The translations under genes were made by a program, and so were the position numbers. The notes under the pieces are model-generated. The model made no database searches. It was not told the origin of the DNA and saw nothing but the letters and a program-made list of their open reading frames with translations. From positions 1-64,000 of the forward strand of contig JAKVBV010000012.1 of assembly GCA_022446965.1 (NCBI GenBank): DNA of 64,000 nt. Direction: 5' to 3'. How positions within the stretch are numbered: position 1 is the stretch's first letter; each line of letters begins with the position of its first letter. Positions 32,137 through 41,104 of the stretch are shown one piece after another. Source of the stretch: Phycisphaerales bacterium (lineage in GTDB: Bacteria > Planctomycetota > Phycisphaerae > Phycisphaerales > SM1A02).

Positions 32137-33573
32137 TCAGTGGGGGTGGGTCATGGCGGTGACGTCGAGCAGGGTGTCGAGTTCGTCGGCCGGCAGGAGA
32201 TCGTGTTCAAGGCAGTATGCCCGGATCGTGCAGCCTTCGGCATGGGCCGCCTTGGCGATGCGAGCTGCTTCGTTGTAGCCCAGCACTGGTGCCAGCGCGG
32301 TGGCCAGCATCAAGCTGCGTTCCACGGTGGCCGCGATCGACTGGCGGTCGGCCTTGAGGCCGTCGACGCAGTCTTCAGCGAACACCGCGCTGCCGTTGGC
32401 GATCAACCGAATGCTCTCGAGCAGGGTGTCGGCCATCATCGGCATGGCGAGCGTGAGGTCCATGATGGATCCACTGCCGCCGACATTGCCGCAGGCCACC
32501 GCTACGTCGTTGCCCATGACTCGCATGGACACCTGCATGATCGATTCCACGAGCACCGGATTCACCTTGCCGGGCATGATGGACGATCCGGGCTGGATCG
32601 CCGGCAGTTCAAGTTCATGAATGCCACAGCGGGGGCCGCACCCCATGAATCGCACGTCGCTGGCGATCTTGGACAGGCTCACGGCGATCGTCTTGAGATG
32701 GCCGTGGGCATCGACCACGCAATCACGGGTGTGCTGTGCCTCGAAGTGGTTGGCGGCTTCCTTGAACCGCACACCTGTGGCCTTGCTCAACCGCGAGGCG
32801 ACCATCGAGCCGAAGCGGCGATGAGTGTTGATGCCCGTGCCGACGGCCGTTCCGCCCAGCGGCAGGTTGGACGCGAGCGATTCCAGCGCCGCCTGCGCCC
32901 GTGTGATGCCGCGGTCGATCTGGTCGGCGTAGCCGGAGAACTCCTGCCCGAGTCGGATGGGCGTGGCGTCTTGCATGTGCGTGCGGCCGATCTTGACGAT
33001 GCCGTCGAACTGCTTGGCCTTGCGGCGGAGCGACTTGGCGAGCGTCTTGAGGGCGGGCAGCAAGGTGCGCTTGATCTGCACCGCCGCGGCCACCTGCATC
33101 GCCGTGGGGAACGTGTCGTTAGACGACTGCCCCATGTTCACATGGTCGTTGGGATGCACCGGGTCTTGAGCGCCGATCTTTTTGCCGGCGCCAATGCACG
33201 CGATGTTTGACACCACCTCGTTCACGTTCATGTTGGTCGACGTGCCAGACCCCGTCTGATACACGTCCACCGGGAAGTGCCGCATCATGTCGTCGCGGGA
33301 GAGACTGTCGTCAAGCATGTCGGCGACTTCATCGCAGGCCTTCGTGATCAGTTTCGAGTGTCGCGCATCGAGCTGCTTGAGCGCGTGATTGGAATCAGCG
33401 CATGCATGCTTGAGCAGTGCAAAGGCGTGGATCACCTCCCACGGCAGGGGCCGGTGGGCGATGGGGAAGTTCAAGACGGCACGTTGGGTGGTGGCTCCGT
33501 AGAGCACGTCAGCGGGCACGTCCATCGTGCCCATTGAATCTCGTTCGGTGCGAGTGGTCTTGCGCTTTGCCAT
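32137..33573 (-). CDS. fumC: class II fumarate hydratase
   Basis: 478 residues, the normal length. The signature GSSIMPGKVNP and the substrate loops TGSGTSTNMN and MGQSSNDTFPTAM are intact, with the catalytic region GRTHMQDATPIRLGQEFSGY. It interconverts fumarate and malate in the TCA cycle, here apparently leading an operon with the paaF-G-H genes whose product succinyl-CoA enters the cycle upstream of fumarate. AGGAG precedes the ATG at 33573; TATTTT at 33606-33611 may be the -10. Confidence 0.93.
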   Translation of the reverse strand: MAKRKTTRTERDSMGTMDVPADVLYGATTQRAVLNFPIAHRPLPWEVIHAFALLKHACADSNHALKQLDARHSKLITKACDEVADMLDDSLSRDDMMRHFPVDVYQTGSGTSTNMNVNEVVSNIACIGAGKKIGAQDPVHPNDHVNMGQSSNDTFPTAMQVAAAVQIKRTLLPALKTLAKSLRRKAKQFDGIVKIGRTHMQDATPIRLGQEFSGYADQIDRGITRAQAALESLASNLPLGGTAVGTGINTHRRFGSMVASRLSKATGVRFKEAANHFEAQHTRDCVVDAHGHLKTIAVSLSKIASDVRFMGCGPRCGIHELELPAIQPGSSIMPGKVNPVLVESIMQVSMRVMGNDVAVACGNVGGSGSIMDLTLAMPMMADTLLESIRLIANGSAVFAEDCVDGLKADRQSIAATVERSLMLATALAPVLGYNEAARIAKAAHAEGCTIRAYCLEHDLLPADELDTLLDVTAMTHPH

Positions 33574-33642
33574 GTCGCAGGCTCCTGATCAAAGGCGAAG
33601 TGTGCAAAATACCAGAGGCAGGTGCGACAAAATCGACCGCTG

Positions 33643-34392
33643 TCAGTGTGGGAATAGCGTGGGCAGCAGGGTATCGGCCGAGCCGGTGAGGACATGGTCC
33701 GCGAGCCCGTCGGCGGCCGATGCATCGGTATTCACCACGATCACGCTGGCCCCGTGATCGCGAGCCAAGGCGATCAGCCCTGCGGCGGGGTGGACGACCG
33801 CGCTGGTTCCCACGACCACAAGGACGTCGCTCTGCTCGATGGCGTCGACGGCCGCCGTCCAGATGTCCTGTGGCAGCGATTCGCCGAACCACACCACATC
33901 CGGTCGTGATGGATGGTGGCCGCACCCGGGGCAGGACTGCACACCTGGCGGATCAGCCAGATCGATGGGTGACCGCCAGCCGCACCGACCGTGGCATCGT
34001 TCCGCATTGATGGTGCCATGCAGATGTAACACGTTCGTAGCACCGGCTCGCTCGAGCAGATCGTCGGTGTTCTGTGTGATGTGCACCATGGTGGGATGCG
34101 CCGCAAGGGCACGGTGCCCGGCATTGGGTGTGGCTGCGGCCATTTCCCTGCGTCGCATGGCGTACCAGGTCATCACCAGTTCCGGATCACGAGCAAAGCC
34201 AACGGGCGACGCCAGATCCATGGGATCGTGCTTGGCCCAGTGACCTTGGGCCGTGTCACGAAAGGTGGCTACGCCAGATGGGGCGCTCAGGCCAGCGCCG
34301 GAAAACGACACCAGACGACGGGCGGAAGCAATCGCATCAATGGCTGGGGTGCAGGTCACGGCGTCACTCGCCGGGCGGATCAGTGGCGTCAC
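33643..34392 (-). CDS. Sir2-family NAD-dependent protein deacylase
   Basis: 249 residues. GAGLSAPSGVATFRD (33-47), TQNTDDLLERAG (106-117), the catalytic His in HLHG (about 125) and a Cys4 zinc site (CHGRC and CPGCG) are complete. Tyr77 and Arg80 (WYAMR) match the YxxR pair of class III sirtuins, which prefer succinyl, malonyl or other acidic acyl groups, plausible near acyl-CoA pathways. Its first 29 bases overlap the end of the HEAT gene; a later start is possible but ATG at 34392 fits family length. Confidence 0.88.
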   Translation of the reverse strand: MTPLIRPASDAVTCTPAIDAIASARRLVSFSGAGLSAPSGVATFRDTAQGHWAKHDPMDLASPVGFARDPELVMTWYAMRRREMAAATPNAGHRALAAHPTMVHITQNTDDLLERAGATNVLHLHGTINAERCHGRCGWRSPIDLADPPGVQSCPGCGHHPSRPDVVWFGESLPQDIWTAAVDAIEQSDVLVVVGTSAVVHPAAGLIALARDHGASVIVVNTDASAADGLADHVLTGSADTLLPTLFPH

Positions 34393-36403
34393 CCATCAGA
34401 GGGTCGTCAGCCATGCCCAGTCTTGAGCGGAGTGCGGCGTCGAGATCGTCGTTGAAGCGGCGCACAATCTCTGTGCGAAGCAGGTCGGCGAGCTCTGGTC
34501 GTCCTGCCTGCATGCCTTCGAAGGCCACGACCCACGCTCGGGGCACGCTGCGAATGGTGGCAGCGTCATCAAAGGCCTTGGCTCGCAGGGCGGCGAGGAA
34601 GGCCGCGTCGTCGAGGTCGTCCGTGCGATGGTCCACGGGAATCGCATCGACCAGCGCCATGATCGCGCGATCATCTCCGGTGGCTGCGAGGAGCTCGACC
34701 AATGCGGCTGCCGCAGACAGCCGCAGATCGAGCGGCTGCTCAGGCGCTGTGGCACTTGAGAGCAGTGCGATGCGTTGTGTAGGCGTGATGCCTTCAACCG
34801 TGGACAACTGTTGATCCACCTGGACGCGGTCTGTCATCGGGATGGCGGCTGCGGTCTGAAGCAGGGCAGTGCGCCACGCATCGATCTGGTCACTGGGTGG
34901 CTGCAGTGCCATGAGGGATGAGAAGCCGTCGATCGTGCCCTGGTCCTGCAAGATGCGCAGGACGACCGGGAACAAGGCGGCATCGGTCGATCGCTCTAGC
35001 ACCGTGGCGGATCGTCCCCCGCGTCGCAGGGCCTCGGCCGCGTCGGCTCGCGCTGTGGGGTCGTCGGCGTCGAGCTGCGCCACGATTCGGGTCGCCGCGT
35101 CGTCGTCGCCGAGGGAGGCCGACAGCAGATCGAGCCGTGCCTCCGGGTTGGACAAGGTGGCGGCGGCGATGGCGTCTTGCACCGCGCTGCGATCTTCGTC
35201 ACTCAATGTTGCATTGGTCCGCGGCCATAGCGCTGCTGTTGCGGCCTGGCAGGTGTCGGCTTTGGGCAGGAAGCCAGCGAGTGTCGCGACGGGCACCTGG
35301 GCACGCTCGGTGGCGGCGCACCAGGTGAGCAGGGCGTTGGCCACCGACGCATCACGTTCCTGATGCAGGCGGCTGGCCACTGCGGTTTGGACTGCGTCTT
35401 CGGGCAATTCCGGCAGTAGCTTCACGCAGACTGTACGGACGGCCGCCGACGGATCGTTCAACCGTGCGAGCACCGCCGCATGGGTGGCATCGGTGGCATT
35501 GCCGTCACGAAGCAACACGGCGGCGCGTTCGAGGCCAAAGAGGCGAAGGACTTCAAGGTCATCCGTCAGCAGGGCGTTCAGTTCGTTCACTTGTGCCTGC
35601 ACACCCATGAGCGGCCACAAGTCGCGATGCACCGTCAACAGGCGCTGGGCGAGGTGATCCACTTGCGTCCGATTCGTGTGCGCGTCACGCTCAAGTGTGG
35701 CCACGCGGCTGGACAATGCCTGCACCATGTCTTCCAACCATCGTTCCGCCGGGCGATTGCGATTGGTCTCCCACCATCGTGTCCAGGTCTGGACATCGTC
35801 GCTCGCGGGCAATCCGGTGAGGGCGCTGAGGGATGTCATGGCCGCATCGAGCACCGGCGGAGGTTGTGTCGAGGCCGACTCGAGCAATGTGATCAATGCC
35901 GCAGCAGCCTGCACTGGAGTGTGACGAAACTCACCAAGCGCACGGATCACGTTTACCCGGCGGGCATCGTCGAGGTCGCCATTGGCAGCAGTCGCGTGCA
36001 GTCTGGCCACGACGTCTGGGGTTCGGCCCGCGGCACGAGCAAGCATGCGGGCAAGCACGTCACTGGTGTCCGTGGCATCGGGTAGTTGGGCGACAGCGGC
36101 ATCGAGCAGGGCCGGGTCGAGGCCGTCGTGGGCGGCCATCGCCTCATAGACCGCAGATTGCACGGCCTGTTCGGGGGATCGCATCGCCTCGAGCAGGATG
36201 GTGTTGGCCTCCGGGGTGTCCAGTGACAGCAGCTCCGTGGCCGCTGCCCGGCGCGTGGGGGCGTCGATGTGGGCGTCGGTGCTGTGCAGCGTGACGCGGA
36301 AGATCGACAGTCGATGCCGTTGGCGGTCGTCGCTACTGGTTTCGGCCACGGCCACAGTGGCCATGGCGAGTACCAACATCGGGACAAGGCGTGGATACCA
36401 CAT
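34364..36403 (-). CDS. secreted HEAT-repeat-like protein
   Basis: 679 residues. Signal peptide at 1-20 (LVPMLVLAMATVAVA). The remainder is helical with irregular HEAT/PBS-lyase-like repeats (RRAAATELLSLDTPEANTIL, PSAAVRTVCVKLLPELPEDA, DPTARADAAEALRRGGRS) and a short coiled segment (about 255-300). Such proteins usually mediate protein contacts; no enzyme motif is visible. TAGAAT lies 9 bases before its ATG. It is followed, with overlap, by the sirtuin gene. Confidence 0.7.
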   Translation of the reverse strand: MWYPRLVPMLVLAMATVAVAETSSDDRQRHRLSIFRVTLHSTDAHIDAPTRRAAATELLSLDTPEANTILLEAMRSPEQAVQSAVYEAMAAHDGLDPALLDAAVAQLPDATDTSDVLARMLARAAGRTPDVVARLHATAANGDLDDARRVNVIRALGEFRHTPVQAAAALITLLESASTQPPPVLDAAMTSLSALTGLPASDDVQTWTRWWETNRNRPAERWLEDMVQALSSRVATLERDAHTNRTQVDHLAQRLLTVHRDLWPLMGVQAQVNELNALLTDDLEVLRLFGLERAAVLLRDGNATDATHAAVLARLNDPSAAVRTVCVKLLPELPEDAVQTAVASRLHQERDASVANALLTWCAATERAQVPVATLAGFLPKADTCQAATAALWPRTNATLSDEDRSAVQDAIAAATLSNPEARLDLLSASLGDDDAATRIVAQLDADDPTARADAAEALRRGGRSATVLERSTDAALFPVVLRILQDQGTIDGFSSLMALQPPSDQIDAWRTALLQTAAAIPMTDRVQVDQQLSTVEGITPTQRIALLSSATAPEQPLDLRLSAAAALVELLAATGDDRAIMALVDAIPVDHRTDDLDDAAFLAALRAKAFDDAATIRSVPRAWVVAFEGMQAGRPELADLLRTEIVRRFNDDLDAALRSRLGMADDPLMGDATDPPGE

Positions 36404-36412
36404 GGGTGTTCA

Positions 36413-36418
36413 ATTCTA
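36413..36418 (-). promoter_or_regulatory. TANNNT box before the HEAT gene
   Basis: TAGAAT on the minus strand exactly 9 bases before the ATG at 36403; no Shine-Dalgarno between them. Confidence 0.4.
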
Positions 36419-36492
36419 CGGTGCATTGGGGAACAACCGGGCGCCGCGATCAGTAGACTTCGCAGCGGAGAGGCACAGGAGGCACACTTTCC

Positions 36493-37830
36493 ATGGACAA
36501 CTGGCTGGATGCCGAACAGCTTGCCGATCAGGCCATGGACCTGTTGGACCGGGGGCGGTGGGCGCAGGCCGAGGCACAACTCCGTCGAGCCCTCGCTGTG
36601 GATCCCCAACAACGGGAGTGGCGGTTCAATCTTGGTGTGGTGCTCGAAGCCCAGGGGCAGGACGCCAAGGCGGCCGAAGCCTTCGATCAGGCCGTGGATC
36701 CCGCAGCCGACGACACCGACGCCCTGCTCTGCGCCGCTGCAGCATGGGCCCGGGTGCAGCACTGGTCCAACGCAGCCGACCGGCTCCGCCAAACACTGGA
36801 ACGTGATGCCTCGATCGAAGCGGCCCACGCCCGCTTGATCGAGGTCCTGCGTCTTCAGGGCGAGCATGAAGACGCCGAAACCGCCTTCTACATGGCTGAG
36901 CACGCCCTCGATGGCCCGAGTGCCGATTGCCTGTGTGAGATCGGCGAGAGCCTCGCGACACGGGAGCAGTGGCGTCGAGCCGCGTGGTGCCTGCGCCAGG
37001 CCACTCGCCTCGATGCCACCATGGGACACGCTCGACGCCGCCTTGCTGATGTGCTGGCCAAGATGGGTCAGGTGCAGCGTGCGGTGGAGGTGTACGAGTC
37101 AGAACTCCGTACCGACCCCGATCAGATTGATCTGTTGGTGGGCTATGCCGGATTGCTCGAACAACTCGGACGGCTGGAAGACGCGGCCATGCGGCTGCAG
37201 CATGCACTGGATCTGGATCCCACCAGCATTGAAGCCAATCACCGTCTTGGCGTGCTGGCACTCCGCATGCGATGCCCTGATCGTGCTGCCGTGGCCTTTC
37301 AATTGGTTCGCCGTCTTGATCGCACGCACCCCACGGTGCAACGCGATCTGGCCCACGCGCTGTTGTGCGCCGGTCAGCGTGGCGACGCCAGCCGCATGCT
37401 AACCACCATCGTGCAGCATGAACGCGAAGCGGCTGAAGACGGCCACAGTGCGTCGATTCCGGATCAACTGGCACTGATCGATCTGCTGTCGGCCACCGGC
37501 TTGCATGCCGATGCCGCGGAACGTGTGGAGGCCGTCTTGGCTGGCGGGCTCACGCCCGATGTGCATCACTGGCGACAGTTCGCCCGGGTGCGGTTTCTCA
37601 GTGGTGACCTCGATGGCGGTCGAGCAGCCAGCCGCCGTGTGCTTCGGCACGAGCCCACGTGTGTGGCGTCGATAGGCAATCTCGCTCGGGCAGCATTGCT
37701 GCAAGGGAGTTTGGACGAGGCTGCGGGGTGGATTCGTAAGGGGCGCAGCCTCGACCGGGGCGACGCTCGATTGCGGTCACTTCGAACTCAATTGTGGGTG
37801 GCTCGGCTCCGTGCCATGCTGGTCCGTTGA
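36493..37830 (+). CDS. cytoplasmic TPR-repeat protein
   Basis: 445 residues, no signal peptide. About ten tetratricopeptide repeats are readable, for example ALDLLDRGRWAQAEAQLRRA-like units, YAGLLEQLGRLEDAAMRLQ and LARAALLQGSLDEAAGWIRK. TPR arrays bind partner proteins; none can be named. GGAGAGG and AGGAGG precede the ATG at 36493, and TAGACT (36451) is a candidate -10 on the plus strand opposite the HEAT promoter. Confidence 0.75.
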   Translation: MDNWLDAEQLADQAMDLLDRGRWAQAEAQLRRALAVDPQQREWRFNLGVVLEAQGQDAKAAEAFDQAVDPAADDTDALLCAAAAWARVQHWSNAADRLRQTLERDASIEAAHARLIEVLRLQGEHEDAETAFYMAEHALDGPSADCLCEIGESLATREQWRRAAWCLRQATRLDATMGHARRRLADVLAKMGQVQRAVEVYESELRTDPDQIDLLVGYAGLLEQLGRLEDAAMRLQHALDLDPTSIEANHRLGVLALRMRCPDRAAVAFQLVRRLDRTHPTVQRDLAHALLCAGQRGDASRMLTTIVQHEREAAEDGHSASIPDQLALIDLLSATGLHADAAERVEAVLAGGLTPDVHHWRQFARVRFLSGDLDGGRAASRRVLRHEPTCVASIGNLARAALLQGSLDEAAGWIRKGRSLDRGDARLRSLRTQLWVARLRAMLVR

Positions 37831-37900
37831 ACACGTGCAGACGCGCATGCAGCGACAGGCATGCATGTGCACGCCTGGTCAATCTGCAATGCACAGAAGA

Positions 37901-38140
37901 TCAAACGGTGCCGCTGGTGTAGGGCAGCAGGCCCATGAAGCGTGCACGCTTGATCGCCTTGGCGATGCGGCGCTGCTCCGAGGCGGTGGTGCCCAGACGC
38001 TTGCGGGAGTAGATCTTGCCGTTGGGGGTCATCATGCGACGCAGCTCGTCGACGTCCTTGTAATCGACCCAAGGGTTGCCTTTGACGTCCTGACGGACGA
38101 CCTTGGCACGGCGGCTGCGACGGCGTTGCATGTGAGACAT
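37901..38140 (-). CDS. rpsR: 30S ribosomal protein S18
   Basis: 79 residues. VDYKDVDELRRMMTPNGKI and RKRLGTTASEQRRIAKAIKR with RARFMGLLPYT are the S18 signature. No Cys zinc motif, as in most S18 proteins. It stands alone, without the usual rpsF or rplI neighbours. The ATG at 38140 has AGAGGA about 10 bases upstream; the longer frame upstream overlaps the divergent peptidase gene and is spurious. Confidence 0.95.
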   Translation of the reverse strand: MSHMQRRRSRRAKVVRQDVKGNPWVDYKDVDELRRMMTPNGKIYSRKRLGTTASEQRRIAKAIKRARFMGLLPYTSGTV

Positions 38141-38240
38141 GAGCAGGGGTTCCTCTCGTCGTGGATACTGTGAGCCAGCAGTCCCCGACACTGCGAGGAC
38201 GACGAACGGAACAGTGTACCCGAACCCTTCCATTTCGCCA

Positions 38241-38897
38241 ATGCCCGGCCCGCTTGTGGCTGTGTCCCCGGACGTCCGTGACGGCCGGGTGCGGGTGTCA
38301 GAGGCTCTGCTGCAGGCCGTGATCGCCGCTGGCGGTGTGCCTGTGGTGCTCAGCCATGCACCAGCCGCGGCCGTGCGGGTGCTGGAGCAGTGCCACGCGT
38401 TGGTCATCGGCGGGGGCGACGACCCGCGGATGGAGCCCTTCGGACAGGCCACCAATGCACACAGCGTGCTGGTGCATCCCACTCGGCAGGAGCTCGATCT
38501 GGCCCTGCTTGACTCCACCGCTGATCGGCCGGATATGCCCATGCTGGCCATTTGTCTGGGCATGCAATACATGGGCCTTGCGGCTGGAGGATCGCTGCAG
38601 CAGCATCTGCCTGATGTCCTGGAGCATCCCGAAATCCACCAACATAATGCCACCCACGCCATCCAAGGCGTCATGGGCGACGGCGATGTGGTCTCACACC
38701 ATCGTCAGGCACTCGATGATGCGGGCGCACTGGAGATCATTGCTCGTGCACCAGATGGTGTGATCGAAGCTGTGCGGCGACCGGATGCGGTGTGCCAGAT
38801 CGGTGTGCAGTGGCATCCCGAACGCATGGGCGAGGGGCCGCTGGGCAGCGGCGTGTTCACCACCTTGATCGATGCAGCACGGGTGGCAGCACCATGA
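38241..38897 (+). CDS. class I glutamine amidotransferase-like, peptidase C26 (PuuD-like)
   Basis: 218 residues. The nucleophile Cys is in LAICLGMQ and the His-Glu pair in GVQWHPE, with VIGGGDDP as oxyanion strand, typical of gamma-glutamyl hydrolases such as PuuD. The gamma-glutamylated substrate is unknown. I use the ATG at 38241, where the family begins; no good ribosome binding site. Its last bases overlap the next start (ATGA), so it is coupled to the YgfZ-type gene. Confidence 0.8.
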   Translation: MPGPLVAVSPDVRDGRVRVSEALLQAVIAAGGVPVVLSHAPAAAVRVLEQCHALVIGGGDDPRMEPFGQATNAHSVLVHPTRQELDLALLDSTADRPDMPMLAICLGMQYMGLAAGGSLQQHLPDVLEHPEIHQHNATHAIQGVMGDGDVVSHHRQALDDAGALEIIARAPDGVIEAVRRPDAVCQIGVQWHPERMGEGPLGSGVFTTLIDAARVAAP

Positions 38898-40075
38898 TCG
38901 ATGCGTCGCCCGTGCAATCACTGATCCTCGACGAGGCCCAGCACCGCACCATGGCCCCTGACGGCGGGCAGCGACCAGGTGCCGCCACGGGCGAAGCACC
39001 ACCACTGCAGTGTGAGTGGGTGCCGTGGGGGCCTGAGACAGACGACGCACGGCCACCGCTGCTGCTGGCCACATTGGGCAGTATCGAACTGGAGTACGCG
39101 GCGCTGCATCGTGGCGTGGGCCGCTTTGATACACCACATCGACGCGTCATTCGAGTGACCGGCGACGACCGCGTGGATTTGCTGGATCGCCTGTGTACGC
39201 AGCGTCTGGCCGAGCCGTCCACACCGAGTGTGCACGAGTCGTTCTTGACCGCTCGTACTGGTCGTGTGATCGCTGACATGGTGATCGTGCATACACAGGA
39301 TGACACCTGGATTGAGCTCGATGCATTGCAAGGCGACGACGTGCTGAGCACGGTGCAGGGCATGGTCTTTGCCGAAGACGTCAACCTGCACGACATGGGC
39401 GATGCGATCACGCGCATAGATCTGTTCGGTCCCGCCGCGTTCGCCGTGTTGGCAGCGATGGGCTTCGATCTGCTCGAGGTCGATGTGGCCGTGCAAGGGC
39501 AGGCACGAGCTTGGCGAATGCCCACCGGCACACTCGGCGGCGCATCGCTGGCAGTGCCGCCCGCCGCAGCGGCCGAAACCTGGCGGGCGATTGACGAGGC
39601 CGCCCAAGGCGGAGGACACACGTGTCGTACGGTGGGGTGGTATGCCCTGAACATGGCTCGGGTGGAGGCGCATGAGCCTGTCGCCAACATCGATTTCGGA
39701 CCGGGCAACTTGCCGGCAGAGACAGGCGTGCTGCACCGCCGCGTGAGCTTCGCCAAAGGCTGCTATCCCGGTCAGGAAGTGGTCGCCCGCATGCACAATC
39801 TCGGTCATCCCAAACAGGTATTGCGCGTGCTGCATATGCCGGGGATGGAGTTGCCGGTGGCCGGAAGCCAGGTCTTCGCCACAGACGACGTCGATCTGGC
39901 ATCACCACTGGGACAGATCACCTCCAGTGCGCCGGCACCCATGGCCAGCCAGCGGGGCACCGCACTGGCCATGTTGCGATGGAAGATCGCCACGGTTGGC
40001 GATCACGTGCAGGTGATGTGTGACGGCGCACCGGTGAAGGCTTCTGTCGTGGAGGTCTCATCTGATGACGCATGA
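38894..40075 (+). CDS. ygfZ: YgfZ/GcvT-type folate-binding protein
   Basis: 393 residues. The hallmark KGCYPGQEVVARMHNLG near residue 290 defines the YgfZ (IBA57) branch of aminomethyltransferase-like proteins, which use tetrahydrofolate to maintain certain iron-sulfur enzymes such as MiaB. The N-terminal 45 residues are a low-complexity extension. MiaB is encoded at 45164 in this window and the epoxidase depends on metal centres, so the role fits locally. The start overlaps the preceding stop by 4 bases. Confidence 0.85.
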   Translation: MIDASPVQSLILDEAQHRTMAPDGGQRPGAATGEAPPLQCEWVPWGPETDDARPPLLLATLGSIELEYAALHRGVGRFDTPHRRVIRVTGDDRVDLLDRLCTQRLAEPSTPSVHESFLTARTGRVIADMVIVHTQDDTWIELDALQGDDVLSTVQGMVFAEDVNLHDMGDAITRIDLFGPAAFAVLAAMGFDLLEVDVAVQGQARAWRMPTGTLGGASLAVPPAAAAETWRAIDEAAQGGGHTCRTVGWYALNMARVEAHEPVANIDFGPGNLPAETGVLHRRVSFAKGCYPGQEVVARMHNLGHPKQVLRVLHMPGMELPVAGSQVFATDDVDLASPLGQITSSAPAPMASQRGTALAMLRWKIATVGDHVQVMCDGAPVKASVVEVSSDDA

Positions 40076-40247
40076 GGTACAGACCGTGCCGCTGCCACCC
40101 ATTCCCGAAGCGGGTCTGGTGGAACCGTTCGCGACGACCGGTGAACTCGTGCTCTTGGCACTCGGGGGGTTCATGACAGTGTGTGTGGCTGTTGCAGCGA
40201 TCACATTCTTCGTCCGCATGCAGCGTCAGGAAGGGTCATCGGACTGA
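40065..40247 (+). CDS. small single-pass membrane protein
   Basis: 60 residues: a Pro/Glu-rich start, one membrane helix (about 27-50, LVLLALGGFMTVCVAVAA) and a short polar tail QRQEGSSD. No family recognised. It overlaps the end of the YgfZ-type gene by 11 bases and its stop overlaps the HMG-CoA lyase start (TGATG), so it is embedded in that operon. Confidence 0.55.
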   Translation: MTHEVQTVPLPPIPEAGLVEPFATTGELVLLALGGFMTVCVAVAAITFFVRMQRQEGSSD

Positions 40248-41104
40248 TGCCCGAATTCGTACGTATCACAGACGTTGGCCCACGCGACGGCCTGCAGAAT
40301 GAGGCCGCGCCCGTGCCGACGGCCGCAAAGGTGGCGCTCATCGATGCGCTCGCTGGGGCCGGTTTGCCCGAGGTGGAAGCCACGGCGTTCGTGCGCAGCG
40401 ATCTCATTCCTCAACTGGCTGACGCCGCTGAGGTGATGTCCACCATCGAGCGGCGCCCGTCCACGGTGTACTCCACGCTCGTGCCGAACGAACGCGGGTT
40501 CGACGCCGCCGTCACCGCCGGGACGGACAAGGTGGCGGTGTTCACAGCCGCCAGCGAGACGTTTTCGCAGCGCAACACCAACACCTCGATCGAAGGCACA
40601 TTGCACCGCTTTGCACCGGTCTTCGCTCGATGTGATGCTCAGGAAATCCCGCTGCGGGCCTACGTGAGCACGGTGATCGCCTGTCCGTATGACGGGCCGA
40701 TCGATCCCAGCGCAGTCGCGAACGTCGTCGAACAGTTGCTGGCCATGGGTCCGTGTGAAATTGATCTCGGCGACACGATTGGTGCCGCCAAGCCGGACGA
40801 CATCGAACGATTGCTCGAGGCCGTCACGCCGCTTGTCCAGATGGATCAACTCGTGCTGCATCTGCACGACACGGGTGGCCTCGCGCTGGCCTGTGCCGAG
40901 CGTGCACTGCACCTGGGCGTGCGTCATTTTGACGCATCGTGTGGAGGGCTCGGGGGCTGCCCATTTGCGCCGGGCGCGCCGGGCAACATCTCGACCGTGG
41001 CCTTGGCGAAGCTGTGTGCATCGATGGGATTCGAAACGGGCATCGACACGATAGCCGTGGCGGATGCCGCGACCACGGTGCGTTCACTGCTCAATCGAGA
41101 TTGA
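40247..41104 (+). CDS. mvaB: hydroxymethylglutaryl-CoA lyase
   Basis: 285 residues. The TIM-barrel start DVGPRDGLQNE contains the substrate-binding Arg-Asp, LHLHDTGGLALA the metal His pair, and GLGGCPFAPGAPGN the catalytic Cys, all diagnostic. It cleaves HMG-CoA to acetoacetate and acetyl-CoA, the last step of leucine degradation; with the 2-oxoacid dehydrogenase cluster it hints at branched-chain amino acid use. Its end overlaps the convergent GGDEF gene by 14 bases. Confidence 0.92.
   Translation: MPEFVRITDVGPRDGLQNEAAPVPTAAKVALIDALAGAGLPEVEATAFVRSDLIPQLADAAEVMSTIERRPSTVYSTLVPNERGFDAAVTAGTDKVAVFTAASETFSQRNTNTSIEGTLHRFAPVFARCDAQEIPLRAYVSTVIACPYDGPIDPSAVANVVEQLLAMGPCEIDLGDTIGAAKPDDIERLLEAVTPLVQMDQLVLHLHDTGGLALACAERALHLGVRHFDASCGGLGGCPFAPGAPGNISTVALAKLCASMGFETGIDTIAVADAATTVRSLLNRD

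Noticed and set aside
37831-37900. GCATG-rich stretch after the TPR gene, examined as a terminator or repeat
   Set aside because: Only short chance inverted repeats; no stable stem and no T run.
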